A stretch of DNA of 64,000 nt from Aphrocallistes beatrix. Taxonomy: Eukaryota; Porifera; Hexactinellida; Sceptrulophora; Aphrocallistidae. Position 1 is the stretch's first letter, and each line of letters starts with the position of its first letter. The stretch covers positions 1,612,001 to 1,676,000 of the forward strand of contig OY725496.1 in NCBI GenBank assembly GCA_963281255.1. The letters run 5' to 3'. The notes below the pieces were generated by a model, which saw nothing but the letters and a program-made list of their open reading frames with translations, searched no databases and was not told the origin of the DNA. The translations under genes were made by a program, and so were the position numbers. Of the stretch, positions 35,552 through 48,048 are shown one piece after another.

Positions 35552-36687
35552 CTTTTGATTGAATACATACACATATAAAACTGTCAAAAATTAATCGACA
35601 ATTTAATGTTAAAGTAATTGAAATAATTGGTTTTAATGATTCCCCCTACTATTGATATTCTGCTGATGTATATGCGTTACATATACTATACTAGAAATAC
35701 TGAACCCAACTTGGCACTAATATAATCAGTATTCAATCGAGAGTTAGGGATAATTTATCAAACTATGCATATATATCCTCACTTGATTTACTTGATCTAT
35801 TATTATTTCTAAGCGATCATCATTTAGTAGACATCTCGCAAGACAATAAATCTTTCCAGCTATCCTGAATAGTGTTTCTAACGTTTCTGATGATGCAGGA
35901 TTAGATAAATTTTGACAGGCTAGTTCAGACAATTTTTGAAATTTCGATGATTCATTTATCCATGACTGTATGGAATTGCATCATTTGGGTTCCATTTGCT
36001 ATGACAAATAATTATCAACTTGACAATCTGCTGATAATAATTAGAATCACTTCGGAATGAACTTTGTCTCATAAAATTGAAAAACATAGCTTTGTAGAGT
36101 TAATACTTATTACATAGCGAAATAACAATTGTTTCAAGATGCAGTGTTATTATTTATTTACTAATAATTCACTGATATTAGAAACCTCGAAAACGCGCAT
36201 AGGCTAAGATAACAGAAAGCTGCTGTAATTCGATATAGTATAATGGCTGGTAATTCCAATATATGAGTGCATGTTATGACTTGACAATATGGCAAGTGTC
36301 AATATAACAAATTTTTAATTTTGGTTATCATGAATTTGTTCAAGTGTGCTCTCTTCTTTGAAAAAAAAGACGAACTCATACATTTTCGACTAGGTATTTT
36401 ATATTTAAGTTTTCAATTTTTTACAAAATACGGACATTCAACTACAGATTCGGTATGATGTGTTATCGACTTGCTTTAGCAACTGTGAGATTCTGTTTGC
36501 CTACAATTTGTATAAAGTGAAAAACTATTGCGTTGATGATAAAGCAATTTCTAAATATAAACATGTACCCTGTATTTGAACATTTTGTTGAGCTACGGGG
36601 ACCCATTGTAACATACAATCACATATAGACGGATTTTCAATGTTGTGCTACCTTGACTGTTTTAATTGCTGAAAAATAAAGGGTTCA
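35552..36687. other. Intron, nothing recognised
   Basis: No gene or transposon end recognised. A short minus-strand frame at 35744-35932 lacks any known motif. Confidence 0.35.
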
Positions 36688-36730
36688 AGCGTCCTTACTC
36701 TTAAACTCGATTAATGTGTATTTATATATA

Positions 36731-36898
36731 CATTCAGGGTCGGTTATTATGAACACCTTGGGGACCAAAAAGTATGTTCATAATAGAGAACTCGACCTAA
36801 TACAAATCCTATGGAACCTGTTGAATTTGGACCAGAGAGTTAGTTCATAATAAACGAATGTTCATAATAAGCGGGTTCATAATAAGCGAACCTGACTG
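36731..36898. mobile_element. pogo-type MITE (GGTTATTATGAAC)
   Basis: Left CATTCAGGGTCGGTTATTAT and right (reversed) CAGTCAGGTTCGCTTATTAT, each beside TA. The interior repeats TTCATAATA. No coding. Confidence 0.82.
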
Positions 36899-36906
36899 TA
36901 TAAGTA

Positions 36907-37196
36907 CAGTAGGACGTCAGTTATCCGAACGGGTTGGGACCGAGGGGGTTCGGATAACTGAAATGTTCGGATAACTGAAGTTGTTATGTAATTATATAGG
37001 AAAGTTGGTCAGTAGTACTAAGTAGTCATAATTATGAATATGGATAAACTACATATTGATCTGTGTAAGTATCATCAGTAGTATATAAAATGATGGCAAT
37101 GTAGTACTTTCAATTCTCAACTCAAGGATGCATCATTTATAAATTTGTATATTTTATTTGGTCAACCAAGGGGTTCGGATAACTGACGTTCTACTG
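36907..37196. mobile_element. Tigger-type MITE (GTTATCCGAAC)
   Basis: Ends CAGTAGGACGTCAGTTATCC and (reversed) CAGTAGAACGTCAGTTATCC, TA on both sides, with internal GTTCGGATAACTGAA copies. No coding. Confidence 0.88.
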
Positions 37197-37945
37197 TAAT
37201 ATATTAAAACGCTAGGATTTTTGTTTGTCCTAATTGATTGAAGAATTGGCAAGTCGTAGTGATATGAAAATTGGCATGTAAGTGTCAAATGATATGACTA
37301 CGATTAAGTTCTAAGATCTAAGCGAAATTTTCACACCTCTGCAAAAAAATGAAAAACAATTTTTGCTCCTTTTCTATACAATATATATGGCTACACTATC
37401 ACAATAGAAATCATTGTACGACACTACAGTAGATTGTCATTGCTATTAATGCTTCAACACAACAATTTATGTTTGATATCTTTAATGGATTATAGTGTAT
37501 AGCAATAAAAAAGATTTTGTGCATTATTGACACCTTTATAGACATATTTTCACAGCTTTTGACGAATTTTGAAAATTATGCTAGAAGTTTCCAACAGGGG
37601 ACATGGGTTCATATTTTCAGGTCTTATTTTCAGGTATATATGGTGAATTATTTGTGTACTTATGTTTACAATAGATACATAAAGTAAACAAATTACAAAA
37701 ATAGGCTAGAGAACGGTTGACATGGGGTTTTTCGGGTTGTAGAGTTAGATTATTATATTTTTCTCGGCTCCATATGAGAAATTATTCGTTAACCTTTGTT
37801 TACAATATTTATATAAAGTAAAAAATTCCCAAAATAGGTTTGATTTGAGTAACTCCTGGTACTCACAGGGTGACTCTGCGGACACACGACATGCAGTGTC
37901 CGCAAGACGCGCATCGCAAGCAAGCGAAGCCTGCTTGTCGACACG

Positions 37946-38849
37946 ATTTTCTTAAGGTATGGACCCATGAGTGTAGCCTAATTTTGATCGAAAACTCATT
38001 TGTAAGATTTTGGTCGAGAAGGTTTAAGTTAGAAACTGATTGTAAAGCTAGTATACCACATTTGGATAAGAATGAATAAATGGGAATTTGATCTAAAAGT
38101 TCTCCGATGCCTGAAAATGAGCGATGAAGCTATTAGACCCAATTTGACTTAAACAGCTATTCTTATACGTAGAACCCTAAGTGCCTGATATATATTGATG
38201 TTAGAATGTACCTCGACCCATCGAAAAATGCTTACTATCCCTGGTTCTTGAACCAATTCCATGATTCAAAATACCTCGCTCCGTAAAATAATGATATGCG
38301 TCCATTACAATCCGCGGTTACCTTTGTCTTTCTAACCTTGCTAGTTAAGATTTATATTGCAATTCTGAATCGTTACTTGACTTGATTTCGTTATATTTTA
38401 CAATGGATTCTTTACGAGATCTCGGTATTACTAGTATATAATATGATTCGATTAAGTGGAGTTCCTAATTGATCGATATAATTTGTATTAGCATTTATAT
38501 GTAATAGCTCTTTCTATCATGCAAAAAATGACTCAAGTAAGTAGTGATTCTATTAAACGAAGTCTTATGTATTGCAAAAACTCTTCTCAATTATTGTTTG
38601 AACACTAATGAAGCTTTTGCAATTCCTTCCATTTGTATTTGATGTCAACGTGCATGGTATCTACGGATTATTACTAATTATTAAAAGGACCATTACATAG
38701 ATTAAAGTCCAAATAAAGAAAGGTGACAGTGACATGTATCATATGATTTGTATGCATATTCGACCAAAATACAAAAATAATTGTAGATAATGTTATAATG
38801 TATCTCTGTGTTCATTTTAGGTGTTGTAGTCTTTATATACTTGTACATA
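37946..38849. other. Intron, nothing recognised
   Basis: No gene or named repeat identified. Confidence 0.35.
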
Positions 38850-39015
38850 CAGTGGAATTCGCTTATTAGCAACTCTGGTTTTGCACATAAAATGGTTGCT
38901 AATATTGCTAATAAAGGAACAGAATCAGCACAAAATCCTCACCTGAGACCTGAATATTGTTTGCTAATAGAGCAATATTGCTAATAAAGGAGTTGCTAAT
39001 AAGCAAATTCCACTC
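38850..39015. mobile_element. Tigger-type MITE (CTTATTAGCAA)
   Basis: Ends CAGTGGAATTCGCTTATTAG and (reversed) GAGTGGAATTTGCTTATTAG with TA on both sides, and internal GCTAATAAAGGA copies. A decayed relative lies at 39988-40150. Confidence 0.85.
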
Positions 39016-39274
39016 TACATAGTATATTAATCAATTCATTTCATAAAAGGTGCATCAAGATGACGTAATAGCGTAAGTGATGATGGATCATTATTAGTTA
39101 ATGTTGATGACAACATGTGAGGGATTAAAGATTCCTAAATCAGACCCCTTTTCCAATCCCGGGGTTCCGAATTGGTCTAATCTTCAATTCCCATATCTCG
39201 GATTAAAATTGTCTTCAGATTTGTGAATTTTGGTCTTTGTATTTTGGAATATTTATAAAATGCTTTTAATGAAA

Positions 39275-39830
39275 CAAGCGCGTTTCGCTTGCTTGCGCTG
39301 CGCGGCTGGCGGACACTTCGTGTCCGCCAGAGGCCCCCTTCGGTCGCCTGGAGGTGACATTGGTTAATTGTAAGGGAGATGACATCTCTAAATATGTCCA
39401 TCTTAGTGTTAAAACCGATTTCACTCGAAAAATCACCAAATTTGTCAATTTTAAAATTTTTGATGCGTAATGATGACGTCATAACAGAGTGATGAGTCAT
39501 CATTTTTTGATGAAAGTCGCATCATATGTGAGGTATGTTAGTATACAGATTCTATTAAAATTTCAGCCTTCTATCTCCTATAATGGCTGAGTTATGCTCG
39601 AATAACTGTGTTGCTTAACTTTTAAAAATGTGACAATGACGTCATAATTCCATGATGAGTCGACATTTTGCTCTGAGCTCAGAACTTACTGGAGCCATAG
39701 CCAAAATACTCCCACATGCCAAAAATTAGCTTTCTATGACCGGCAGTTTCTTCAATCAATTCGTTACAGAGATATATATATATATACACATACACAATAA
39801 TCGAGTTTTAATAGTAAGGATACAACAATA
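39275..39830 (-). mobile_element. Family A element, inverted, with one TIR
   Basis: Complete core in reverse: tail with GGCGGACACTTCGTGTCCGCC, two TGACGTCA, a TGAGTCA, the 5' end CAATTCGTTACAGAG, a TA spacer and the TIR ATCGAGTTTTAATAGTAAGG. The TIR on the tail side is missing. Confidence 0.93.
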
Positions 39831-39987
39831 TATTAATCTTATAATATATGCAAATTACAGAAGACTTTGGGAATTTCTGAACATAACTTGTGCTCCGTAT
39901 ATCTCCGCATACAGTATATTCATGAGAAAGCTTTTTAATTATTATCTCAAAAACTCTGCTCAAGAGAGTGGTTACTACTAGTAGTAA

Positions 39988-40150
39988 TCATGCAATGGAA
40001 TTCACTTATTCGCCATTCGGGTTTTTGCCCATATAAAGGTTGCTAGGACGCGAAGTTGATCATAGTAGGCGAACAGAATTAATAGGGAGTCTAAACTGCG
40101 GACTAAAATTGGTTACCACTAGAGCAATATTGCTATACTACTAGTCGAAT
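39988..40150. repeat. Decayed Tigger-type MITE
   Basis: CAATGGAATTCACTTATTCG, AAAGGTTGCTAGG and AGAGCAATATTGCTA match the element at 38850-39015 with many changes. The right end is unclear. Confidence 0.5.
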
Positions 40151-40470
40151 CCATCAATGGTATGAAGCTACTATGTATCTCTTAAATTCTTGCTAGAATC
40201 ATTCTACAGATTTGGATTTTTCACTAAATACCACAAAGTCACTGTCGATAAACAATCCGAAAAACTGACCATAATTCAAAAAGTTCATAAAATACTAGCA
40301 TGCTTACCCGAGACTAATCAGATCCTTGGTTGTGAGGTTATATACAATGTGATTTCTTTTCATGTTACTTTCGAAGAAAGTTCCATTGTATATAATATTT
40401 TTTCAATTAATTATGTTTGTTTAAACGCAATATTTAAGGCTGGAAAATCAATTTTATAATATCTAATGCA

Positions 40471-41092
40471 AGGGCTTTCAACCGCTTTAGAGCTGTGACC
40501 CACTTACTGAATTGCCGCTGTATTCACAACCCACTCCATGGAATTAGTAATTATAACCCAATATTTTTGATACATTTAAAACTTGAAAGTATTTTCAATT
40601 ATTTTCTGAATTATAATGAAATAAGATATTAATGAGATTTTTGGTTATGTTTTTGATCAACCAATTTTCCTATTCTTGGTTGAGTCACTGACAAGCAACA
40701 ACGCAGATCTGTTTTTAATCCAAGTCTGTTTCTAGCCTTTGTTTTTATAACTAACATGCTAGAAAACGCCGATTTGCATAGATAAGTTGATGAAATGGCA
40801 TTAGTAGCTTCATGGGCAATCTCTGATATTATTGGATAGCTTACCACCTTGGGACTCAAAAACTAGGCAAATTAACTCTTGCAAACGAGTCTTTTGCCCC
40901 TGAGTCATTTCCAAGTTTAATAACATATTCCTGAGCAGCATCATCGTTATGAGGAACACAGTGATCCATCTTCGCCTGAGAAGGATTTCGAACTAGTGTA
41001 TTATATTCTAATGTTATACAACTGGTATTCGTAAAGTTCATAACCAAATATTTTGAAACCGATACGATTAAATATATTTCGATTATCCACAC
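40471..41092 (-). pseudogene. hAT transposase relic (ZBED5-like C-terminus)
   Basis: The left end CAAGGGCTTTCAACCGC and following GACCCAC resemble hAT termini. The minus strand encodes, across a frameshift near 40857, the end of a hAT transposase: a partial segment in 41092-40856, then SSTYLCKSAFSSMLVIKTKA, NRLGLKTDLRCCLSVTQPRI and the family's closing NQKSH (40859-40629). The conserved TYLCE-S-FS core reads TYLCKSAFS here. Everything N-terminal is missing. Confidence 0.85.
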
Positions 41093-41375
41093 TATTAAAA
41101 CTAGATTACTGTTTATTTATTTATTATTTATTATATACAGGCGACTCCGCTTAATCGAGACACTTTGATCCCGGTTATTTTTTCTCTATTAACCGATGAA
41201 ATTTCTACTTCTATGTAAGGGAACGCTTCTGTTCTTGGAGACTTATCCCAATGAAGCGGTTGTCCCGATTAAGCGGAATTGACTACGTATATAATTTCCG
41301 TAATGAATTGATTGAATAAACTGCCTGAGACAGAAAGCTGATTTTGGGCATATTGGAGTTTTTTATTTACTCCTA
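41085..41375 (+). mobile_element. Family A 5' remnant split by pogo MITE
   Basis: TIR TCCACACTATTAAAACTAG, TA spacer, pogo-type MITE at 41138-41287, then core start GTAATGAATTGATTGAATAA to about GGCATATTGGAGTTTTT. The rest is lost. Confidence 0.8.
41138..41287. mobile_element. pogo-type MITE (CCGCTTAATCGAGAC)
   Basis: Ends CAGGCGACTCCGCTTAATCG and (reversed) CGTAGTCAATTCCGCTTAAT with TA at both sides. Same family as 20399-20566. Confidence 0.82.
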
Positions 41376-41394
41376 CCTCTGAGCAAAACACCTA

Positions 41395-42610
41395 ATTCTG
41401 ATAGATCACACCATCCCTATTCCTGCAATTCAAGCCAGCTTGCAATACCATTTGGAAATTTTGTTTGCTTTGTAAAGAGGAGACAAGTCTAGGTTTGCAA
41501 TGTCCATGCTGATTTCCAAGCCAAACATTGGTGATTGATACAAGATATATTAGCAAGTGACCTTGTCCATTTTAAATAACAAAAAGTTGGAATTAACATG
41601 CCGGTTTGAAATTTACCGTATCCAAACGACCACAAAAAATATACCCACAGATGAAGGGAAACCTAATTATTATTTGGCTATGTTCACACGATTAAAGCTT
41701 GGGTAAGGTTGATCTCAAAGATGCATTATGTTTTCTCTTGTTATGCCAACTGGTTCAAAATGATCTCGTTATGTCTTATTTTATTATTTTTTATTATAGG
41801 ATCAAGAGATGCGCAATGGAATTTGAATACACTACGCTGGGACTTAAACTTGCAACTAGCGACATTATTACTCTCGAAGCTCAATACCATTTGATAGGTC
41901 ATTCAAGCAAAGATACTGGAAAGCTTCTGTTACGAAATCATTATTGGCTCTTGTAAATATGACGCGTTTCAAATGTAATAAATCATTATCTTAGTTGCTT
42001 GCTTTTATAAGAGCACTACCAATGTCATTATCAAATATGAAAATACATATTTCCCTTGTCCTTGTGATTGAGCTATCAAATCAGCAAAAACTGAGGTTAA
42101 TCTGATTTTCAATCTGGTATTCTTTCATGTATGAAACCAACTCTGCAAATGCAATGTCTTGGGATGAAGGTCAAAATTATCTACAGCAACAATAGCGATT
42201 GCAACTCTTGTTCTATTCTGAATTTTAAGAAGGAATTCCAAATGGTATTGAGCTTCAAGAGCATTCATGTTGACAGGTGCAAGTTTAACGAGCAGAGCAA
42301 TGTTTTCTAGTTCCATTGCAGATTTTCTAACCCTCATAACGAGATCATAAGTGGAAGCTTCGTTGGATGCCTTTAGAGCCGGCTAGCTTATCATTCAATT
42401 CTCTAATGGGGCTTTTTGGAGAAATTCAAAATTTTATAGCTTTCAGACCAAGCCTTTGTTTGTAATTCCCCCATACGGACATGTTTTAATAAGAGGCATT
42501 GGATTTTCCAGCAAAGTCCGATAAAAATTATACGAGTGACATTTTCGTTTTTGACCATTTTCGTTTGTCTTTTTGTGAATTCCAGCAAGAAATAAACTAA
42601 TATTTTTTGT
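41395..42610. pseudogene. Relics of an unidentified transposon gene, both strands
   Basis: The + strand at about 41795-41930 encodes CAMEFEYTTLGLKLATSDII then LEAQYHL. The minus strand at 42337-42230 encodes SAMELENIALLVKLAPVNMN then LEAQYHL. The two are diverged copies of the same peptide in opposite directions. AKL..D...LEA.YH is a motif I associate with multicopy animal transposon proteins, but I cannot name the superfamily. Stops and frameshifts are frequent. Confidence 0.45.
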
Positions 42611-42912
42611 CTTCTTTGCCATCGAGTCAGATAATTAATAATCTTAGAAAATATATTAAAAATTGAGAGAAATATTTTCAGATACGCACACTTAAAATCT
42701 AAGCATTAAATCATCATGTTTGAATTTGAATTTATGAAGAAATTTTAATTGAAAGTATGTAACATAACTTAATTAACACGCTGTACTCTTGTCTATCAAC
42801 TATCCTATAAACAATTTTACTAGCTTAAAATATATGTTCGTTGTCTTCAAATTCATTAGACTCTACAGATTAGTACACCTTTGTAAGTAGTTTTTATTTT
42901 TTGAGATAATAT

Positions 42913-43605
42913 TAACAAGCGCGCTTCGCTTACTAACGCTTCGCGGGTGGAGGACACTTTATTTCGCCGGATGCGCCGTTTGGGCACCTAAGCTCACATT
43001 GATTAATTAAAAGTAGATAACATAACATGTCATAATACGTTTGTCTTACCATTATAATCGATATCCTGATGCGTAATTTTGATGCGTAATGATGGCGTTA
43101 TCGTAGAGTAGTTTTTCATCTTTTTCTGATGATAGTTGTATCATGTCTGAGATCTAAGTTTACTAATTCATTGAAAGATGATGATGAATTATGAATTATT
43201 CAATTAATAAATTATTTAAAATCTCAAACATTATCGCAAATTATATCCCCAAAAGTGGTTAAAAGGTTGTTCATGTTATATACCTCTAACATTGCTCAAT
43301 CCCTAAGCGAAATATTAAATGTTTTTTTCATTATTTTAGTTTCAAATTTTGAGTAATTCATTGATAATTCATGAATTAGTCAACTTAGTCTGAGATATAT
43401 TACTAGACAAATTCAATTAAATGTTCAGCCTTTTATCACCCAAATCATCCCAAATGAGTTATGATTGAAAAACTGAAAATTCTAATTATTGAAAGGTGAG
43501 AATGACGTTATAATTCCATGATGTGTCTACATTTTCGTCTGAGGTCAGACCCTAGAACCATCGCCAAAAGACTCCCACATGCCAAAAATAAGTTTACTAT
43601 ACCTG
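42913..43605 (-). mobile_element. Family A element, inverted, decayed
   Basis: GC tail (eroded), then the CRE block with TGACGTCA changed to TGGCGTTA and TGACGTTA. It is split by a hAT MITE at 43154-43388 and continues to CACATGCCAAAAATAAG. More diverged than most copies. Confidence 0.82.
43154..43388. mobile_element. hAT MITE in family A element
   Basis: TIRs CTAAGTTTACTAATTCAT and ATGAATTAGTCAACTTAG. A perfect 8-bp duplication TCTGAGAT (43146-43153, 43389-43396) lies inside the family A core. One end of a second copy is at 35268-35360. Confidence 0.88.
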
Positions 43606-44413
43606 AAGTATGAGATTTTCAAAGAATTAATAACTAAGACTTCATAAATTAATGGTTTACTATGTTCTCTAACCATTACCTGGGGTGGACGATTTAGCAG
43701 TTCCAGTCCCGATAGTAGATAATGGGGGAGAGATCTTCGAAATATCTTTGGAATAATCATATTACTACAGGTACATAAACACAGACCAAGTAAATGCTGA
43801 AGTATTGAGTCAATACTATGTCTTTAGGAACAATGAAATTCTAGATATTTCACAAAATTACATTAATTTGCAAATCCAGATTTACTGCTGCACACCACTA
43901 AAATAAATACAAGTACATATACATAGACAATAGCAGAGTTTTTTGTCCATTTGATTATACTTACTAGCTGACAAAAAAACGATAGACAAAAATATCTAAA
44001 TATTTTATAATGAAATTTTATGAATAAAACAATTTATACAACAAAGATTTGATGGCAAAAAAACGATGAGACAAAAACCCAGCGTCAAAAAAACAAACGA
44101 TTTCAACTGTGCTTTATTATTCTATTTGGTTGAAATTGTTCAAACATCTTTCGTAATGACTCTATAGTCACTTTTAGTTTGTTTTGAAGTTTGTTGGCTC
44201 ACTAGCGACCCACTAGTTCAATATAAATAAACGAAATTCAGGATTTTCTAAATTTACATGTTTAATTTTATACTACCCATGACTTAGTGAAACAATTATC
44301 TCCAAAATTAAACGCACTTTGCGTTGGAACACATTTCTCCGCATATGACTACAAAATACAGTGATAAATGGCAAATTACGTACGTGTACCATTTACATCA
44401 TATACTTTGAGAT

Positions 44414-44715
44414 CATAGGCGTCGGACCCACCCGGCCACCCGGCATGGGCCGGGCGGCCCTAAGGGGTTGCCCGGCTCTACCCGGACTATGCCCGGTTCT
44501 ACCCGGCATCGTTGGTTATGGGCTGGATAGGCCCGGAGGGCCTACCTGGCTGGGTAAAAGCATACCCGATACATTCCCAAAGTCCTAGAACCGTGTATCA
44601 AGCTGTATTATGTATTATGCCGTGAATGTAGCGGCCCCGGAATCGATTGGGCCGACCCCGGAGGATTCGGGCCGGGCAGCCCCAAGGGCCAGCGGGCCCA
44701 TTTCCGACGCCTATG
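44414..44715. mobile_element. GC-rich hAT MITE (CATAGGCGTCGGA)
   Basis: TIRs CATAGGCGTCGGACCC and (reversed) CATAGGCGTCGGAAATG. A perfect 8-bp duplication TTTGAGAT (44406-44413, 44716-44723). The interior is dense in CCCGG/GGGCC, making an isolated GC island in the 20.9-kb intron. Open frames in it are compositional. Confidence 0.9.
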
Positions 44716-45046
44716 TTTGAGATATATTCTTTTAAAAAACTATTGAATATATTATTATATCTACTATCAACAACATAACTAAAAAAACATTAGAATTCAA
44801 ACTAATGCCTCGTTCCCATTATTATATAATATGTCTATGAACATTGTATTCTACTTACTAAAGCCTTTTATAATGGATTTATGATGCTTAGAAGACTTAT
44901 TATACTCTGCAAAAAGTTCCTGTATTATTTCGCATCAAAAGGTACAGCAAGATTTTTCACTTAGGATTTTGTCAATTATTGTTTTATTTCTTGACTAGGA
45001 ACTTTAAAACTCTTCGAATCTCATTTATTTCTCACTAATTTTATAG

Positions 45047-45232
45047 ACTTATAATTCAACGCACTAAAAGAGTTGATGACGCTCAAGATAATTTGCTTCA
45101 AATAATAGAACTGATGACTTCTGGAACTCTAGAAGAAACCCAAGAATTTATTGAAATTTGTTTCGATACTCTTTCAAAATTTCCATCTAATGATTTCAGA
45201 ACACCAATCGTTATTTTTGAAGAATTATGCAG
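45047..45232 (+). CDS. UBR4: UBR4 (poe) internal exon 4
   Basis: Encodes RLIIQRTKRVDDAQDNLLQI then a segment ending NDFRTPIVIFEELC. It follows the family exactly (human LVVQRTKLIDETQDMLLEM...DDYRTPVFIFERLC). The acceptor is AATTTTATAG and the donor GCAG|GTATAT. It enters with one base completing Arg and leaves AG, which the C at 53547 turns into Ser (family: CSIIYPEE). All 61 codons are open. This short, highly conserved exon lies between 20.9-kb and 8.3-kb introns; the latter holds the decayed transposase/OTU gene on the opposite strand. Confidence 0.95.
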
Positions 45233-45284
45233 GTATATTTGATATAAAATTTGGTATTATAATAATTAGTCTATATATACACTG

Positions 45285-45560
45285 CCTATTCAGAAGTATT
45301 TGAACACGACAATAATTTACATCGTAGATTATTCCATTTAAACAACGAGAGCTATGGCATATCTTATTACGAGTGTTATCTTAGCGGCCGATTCAGGGGC
45401 GGATTCGCATGTCACGTCCAAACATGAATAACTCAGCAAGCATATGTCGTAGATGAAATATAATTACATCATTGTGTAGAGAAGCATTGGTGCATTCATA
45501 TTTGAAATGTGAAATTTAATATCCCGCATGATGAGTAAGCAGTGACACTTTTAGTCCATG
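45285..45560. repeat. Tc1-like relic
   Basis: Begins CACTGCCTATTCAGAAGTAT after TATATA, a Tc1-type end, and shares blocks with 31545-31860. No transposase frame is left. Confidence 0.45.
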
Positions 45561-47297
45561 TCACGTATCTGGTGGAATAACTCAATAAATATGAATGGTA
45601 GCAATTAGCCATTTTACCACACATGAAGATGAGCTTTGGTGCCACCCCTGAAATCCATTTTCAAGACTAAATTCGTAAAACTGGCTGAATGGCGGGTGCC
45701 AAAATTTGTATTTACTAGTTTGGTAATAAGCATAACTTCATACTGGTATCCAACTAGGATGTGATCTAGACAAACTTAGCTATTTATCCATAGTTATCTA
45801 CGCTCTTGATGAATGTCACTGAATTTGTTTACACAATCGATTCAAAATTCCTGGTCAATTCATGATTAATTAAATATTCCTCGTAAGAACAGACCAAGAT
45901 TTATTATTCACGAATACAATTGTATTATTATATAAGGATTTCCTCTTCAAATTCTGCGAAATGCTCTAAAAGGTTTGTCAGGTATGATCATGGAAAACCC
46001 CCAATGCTTGATTTGTGCTAGTATTCTCCGCATACAAGGTAATCATATCTGTAGCCACTACCAAACCGCTCACGAGAGGGTATACAAAATATGCAAGTGA
46101 ATGGATTTCCGAGACAGGTATTGCAAACAGTTTCGAGAAAATCCCTTAATCTCAACAGTGTCTAGACGAGTTGATGAAATATAATTACATAATCTTGCCC
46201 TCAGTTCACTGACTATCATATTTAAAAAATAAGTTATTTTTATTAATCATTTGAGAAATAATTGCCTAATTATTTTCTATTAACTTCTGAATCTACATTT
46301 ATATTGCGTCCCGCGATCCCAATCATGGAATGTGGCTGCCCGAGGAGATAGGGTTTGCACAGCCTTGTCATACACTAATGACATAAAATTTAAGCAATGG
46401 AAAACAGATTTCCAATTTCACAATTACACAGGCTAAGGCAAGAACTTCTCAAGACCATGGGTCATATTCAGTCAACCTAAAAGTTGAAATTTCGTAAATA
46501 AGGCCTCATAATGTCAGAATAGAATTTGGAATCGCTCCCGATTTTATTATTTTTATTATTCGCTTTAGGACATATTATATACTTTTGGAGTTTAATTTTG
46601 TATAACGAGCATCAATAGTAAACAAATACTTACTAATAAACTTATCAGGTAATTTCGTTCCACTTTAATGAATTTAGCATGTATTTACCACACGGCTTTG
46701 TCTTTTTGATAAATAATGAATAATAATTGTAATAGTAAGTTTACCCTATTTATTAATATGCTTAAAATGACTCTGATTAATAAAGTCAATTCAATTGGGT
46801 TCTGGACTAAGCTATTGGCTAATTAAAATATACAAGTTTTGTACCCTGCCAGTGTTGTTATTGTAATGCACTTCCATTTTGAGCGAGTAAATCGTCTAAT
46901 TTCCCTTGTTAGGAATCTGAAGTGTAATTACGTATGCGTGGAATGCTTCTTTTGAATCACCATATGTTTGTTGGTTCCAAATTTCGGGCAAGTCAAATAT
47001 TTGATATATAAATAGACTATGTTGATTTGTGAAAAATAGGAACTTCTTGTGTGGTACATTCTTTAGAAATGTGTGTTTGACGCACTCTACACTTCCAGGT
47101 TATGGCAACAAATGAGAATGAGTTGATTGCATTTGATAAAGAACACTAAGTGCTATGAAGAGGTAAAAACAAAAAACAAAAAACAACATGAATACAAAAT
47201 AAAAACAATAACAATGATAAAATAGAACGGATACAATATAAAATAAAGTCATATATAGAAGTTGAATCTATTTAATTGGCGTAATTGAAGAATTGGA
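45561..47297. other. Intron, nothing recognised
   Basis: UBR4 intron without named elements. A somewhat GC-richer patch at 46305-46375 is unexplained. Confidence 0.35.
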
Positions 47298-47589
47298 TTA
47301 CATATTATTAACAGACAAAACAGGTTCATAATGACAACCAGTATTTTGTAGATATAATTGGGACAATCGAGAAATTCATTTAATTTTTTCCCTTTTACCA
47401 GAAATTCCAATCCAGCGTGTACCTCCAGGTCCTAAATATACCCATATATCGGTTTCAAAAAGTAACGCTATTGCAAATACTTCCAAATCCGTTGCCCACT
47501 TCCCATTCTTGTCCATACCTGTCTTATTCACCCAATCCTTTACACTTCTGTAGTTACTTTGCTGGTAAACATATTTAGTCCTTACAAAG

Positions 47590-47740
47590 GCGTCACAACT
47601 ATTTTTAACTATATAACTATTATTTAACTATTATTTTTAAAACTATTTTTTTACTATTATTTTTTTAACTATTTTTTAACTATTATTATTTAACTATTAT
47701 AACTATTATTTAACTATTATTTAACTATTATTATGCGTGA
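47590..47740. repeat. Minisatellite (TTAACTATTATT)n
   Basis: Imperfect tandem units of AACTATTATTT and AACTATTTTTTT, lying inside the OTU-domain coding remnant. Translated, it would break the domain between SQE and the KNSCDAF segment. Confidence 0.9.
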
Positions 47741-47999
47741 ATTAAAAAGATTTTCCTGACTACCAGTAAGGATAAACGAAAGAGCTCGAAAGTAACAATT
47801 TCCATCACCCACTATTTTTTCAACAACACAAGGTTTACAATCTCTAAGATCTTGTTGATCCAACTGAGGATCGATTTCATAATTAATATAATTATAAACC
47901 AAAATATTCCATTTACTACAAATAGTTTTTTACCAGTCTTTATTTCGCGGGCGGAAGGGAGGCAACTTTAAACGTAAAATATCTTGTTCTACAAGATCT

Positions 48000-48048
48000 G
48001 AATCAGTGATAATATCGACAGCGTCACCGTCGATATTATCACTGATTC
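48000..48048. repeat. Perfect 20-bp inverted repeat in OTU-transposon gene
   Basis: GAATCAGTGATAATATCGAC and its exact complement around AGCGTCACC. It lies between the transposase-like part and the OTU part of the minus-strand relic. Confidence 0.92.

Larger units (their letters stand above)
36688..37945 (+). mobile_element. Family B element with nested pogo and Tigger MITEs
   Basis: Left TIR TCCTTACTCTTAAACTCGAT, as in family A, then two MITEs in the TA spacer (36731-36898 and 36907-37196). Next is a core whose first bases (AATTGATTGAAGAATTGGCA) match family A, an interior matching 1-655 and 61634-61940, and the shared GC tail (GCATCGCAAGCAAGCGAAGC) at 37860-37945. Only two of the internal 140-bp units are present. 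Confidence 0.82.

Noticed and set aside
40190-40459. 89-codon open frame as a host exon
   Set aside because: It lies between UBR4 exons that already join in phase, and no family or splice context was recognised.
44361-44588. GC-rich open frame as a proline/glycine-rich protein
   Set aside because: It is inside a 302-bp hAT MITE with a perfect 8-bp target duplication; the composition comes from CCCGG repeats.
48000-48048. Perfect hairpins as transcription terminators
   Set aside because: Rho-independent terminators do not apply in this eukaryotic context, there is no T-run, and two of the hairpins lie inside decayed coding regions.
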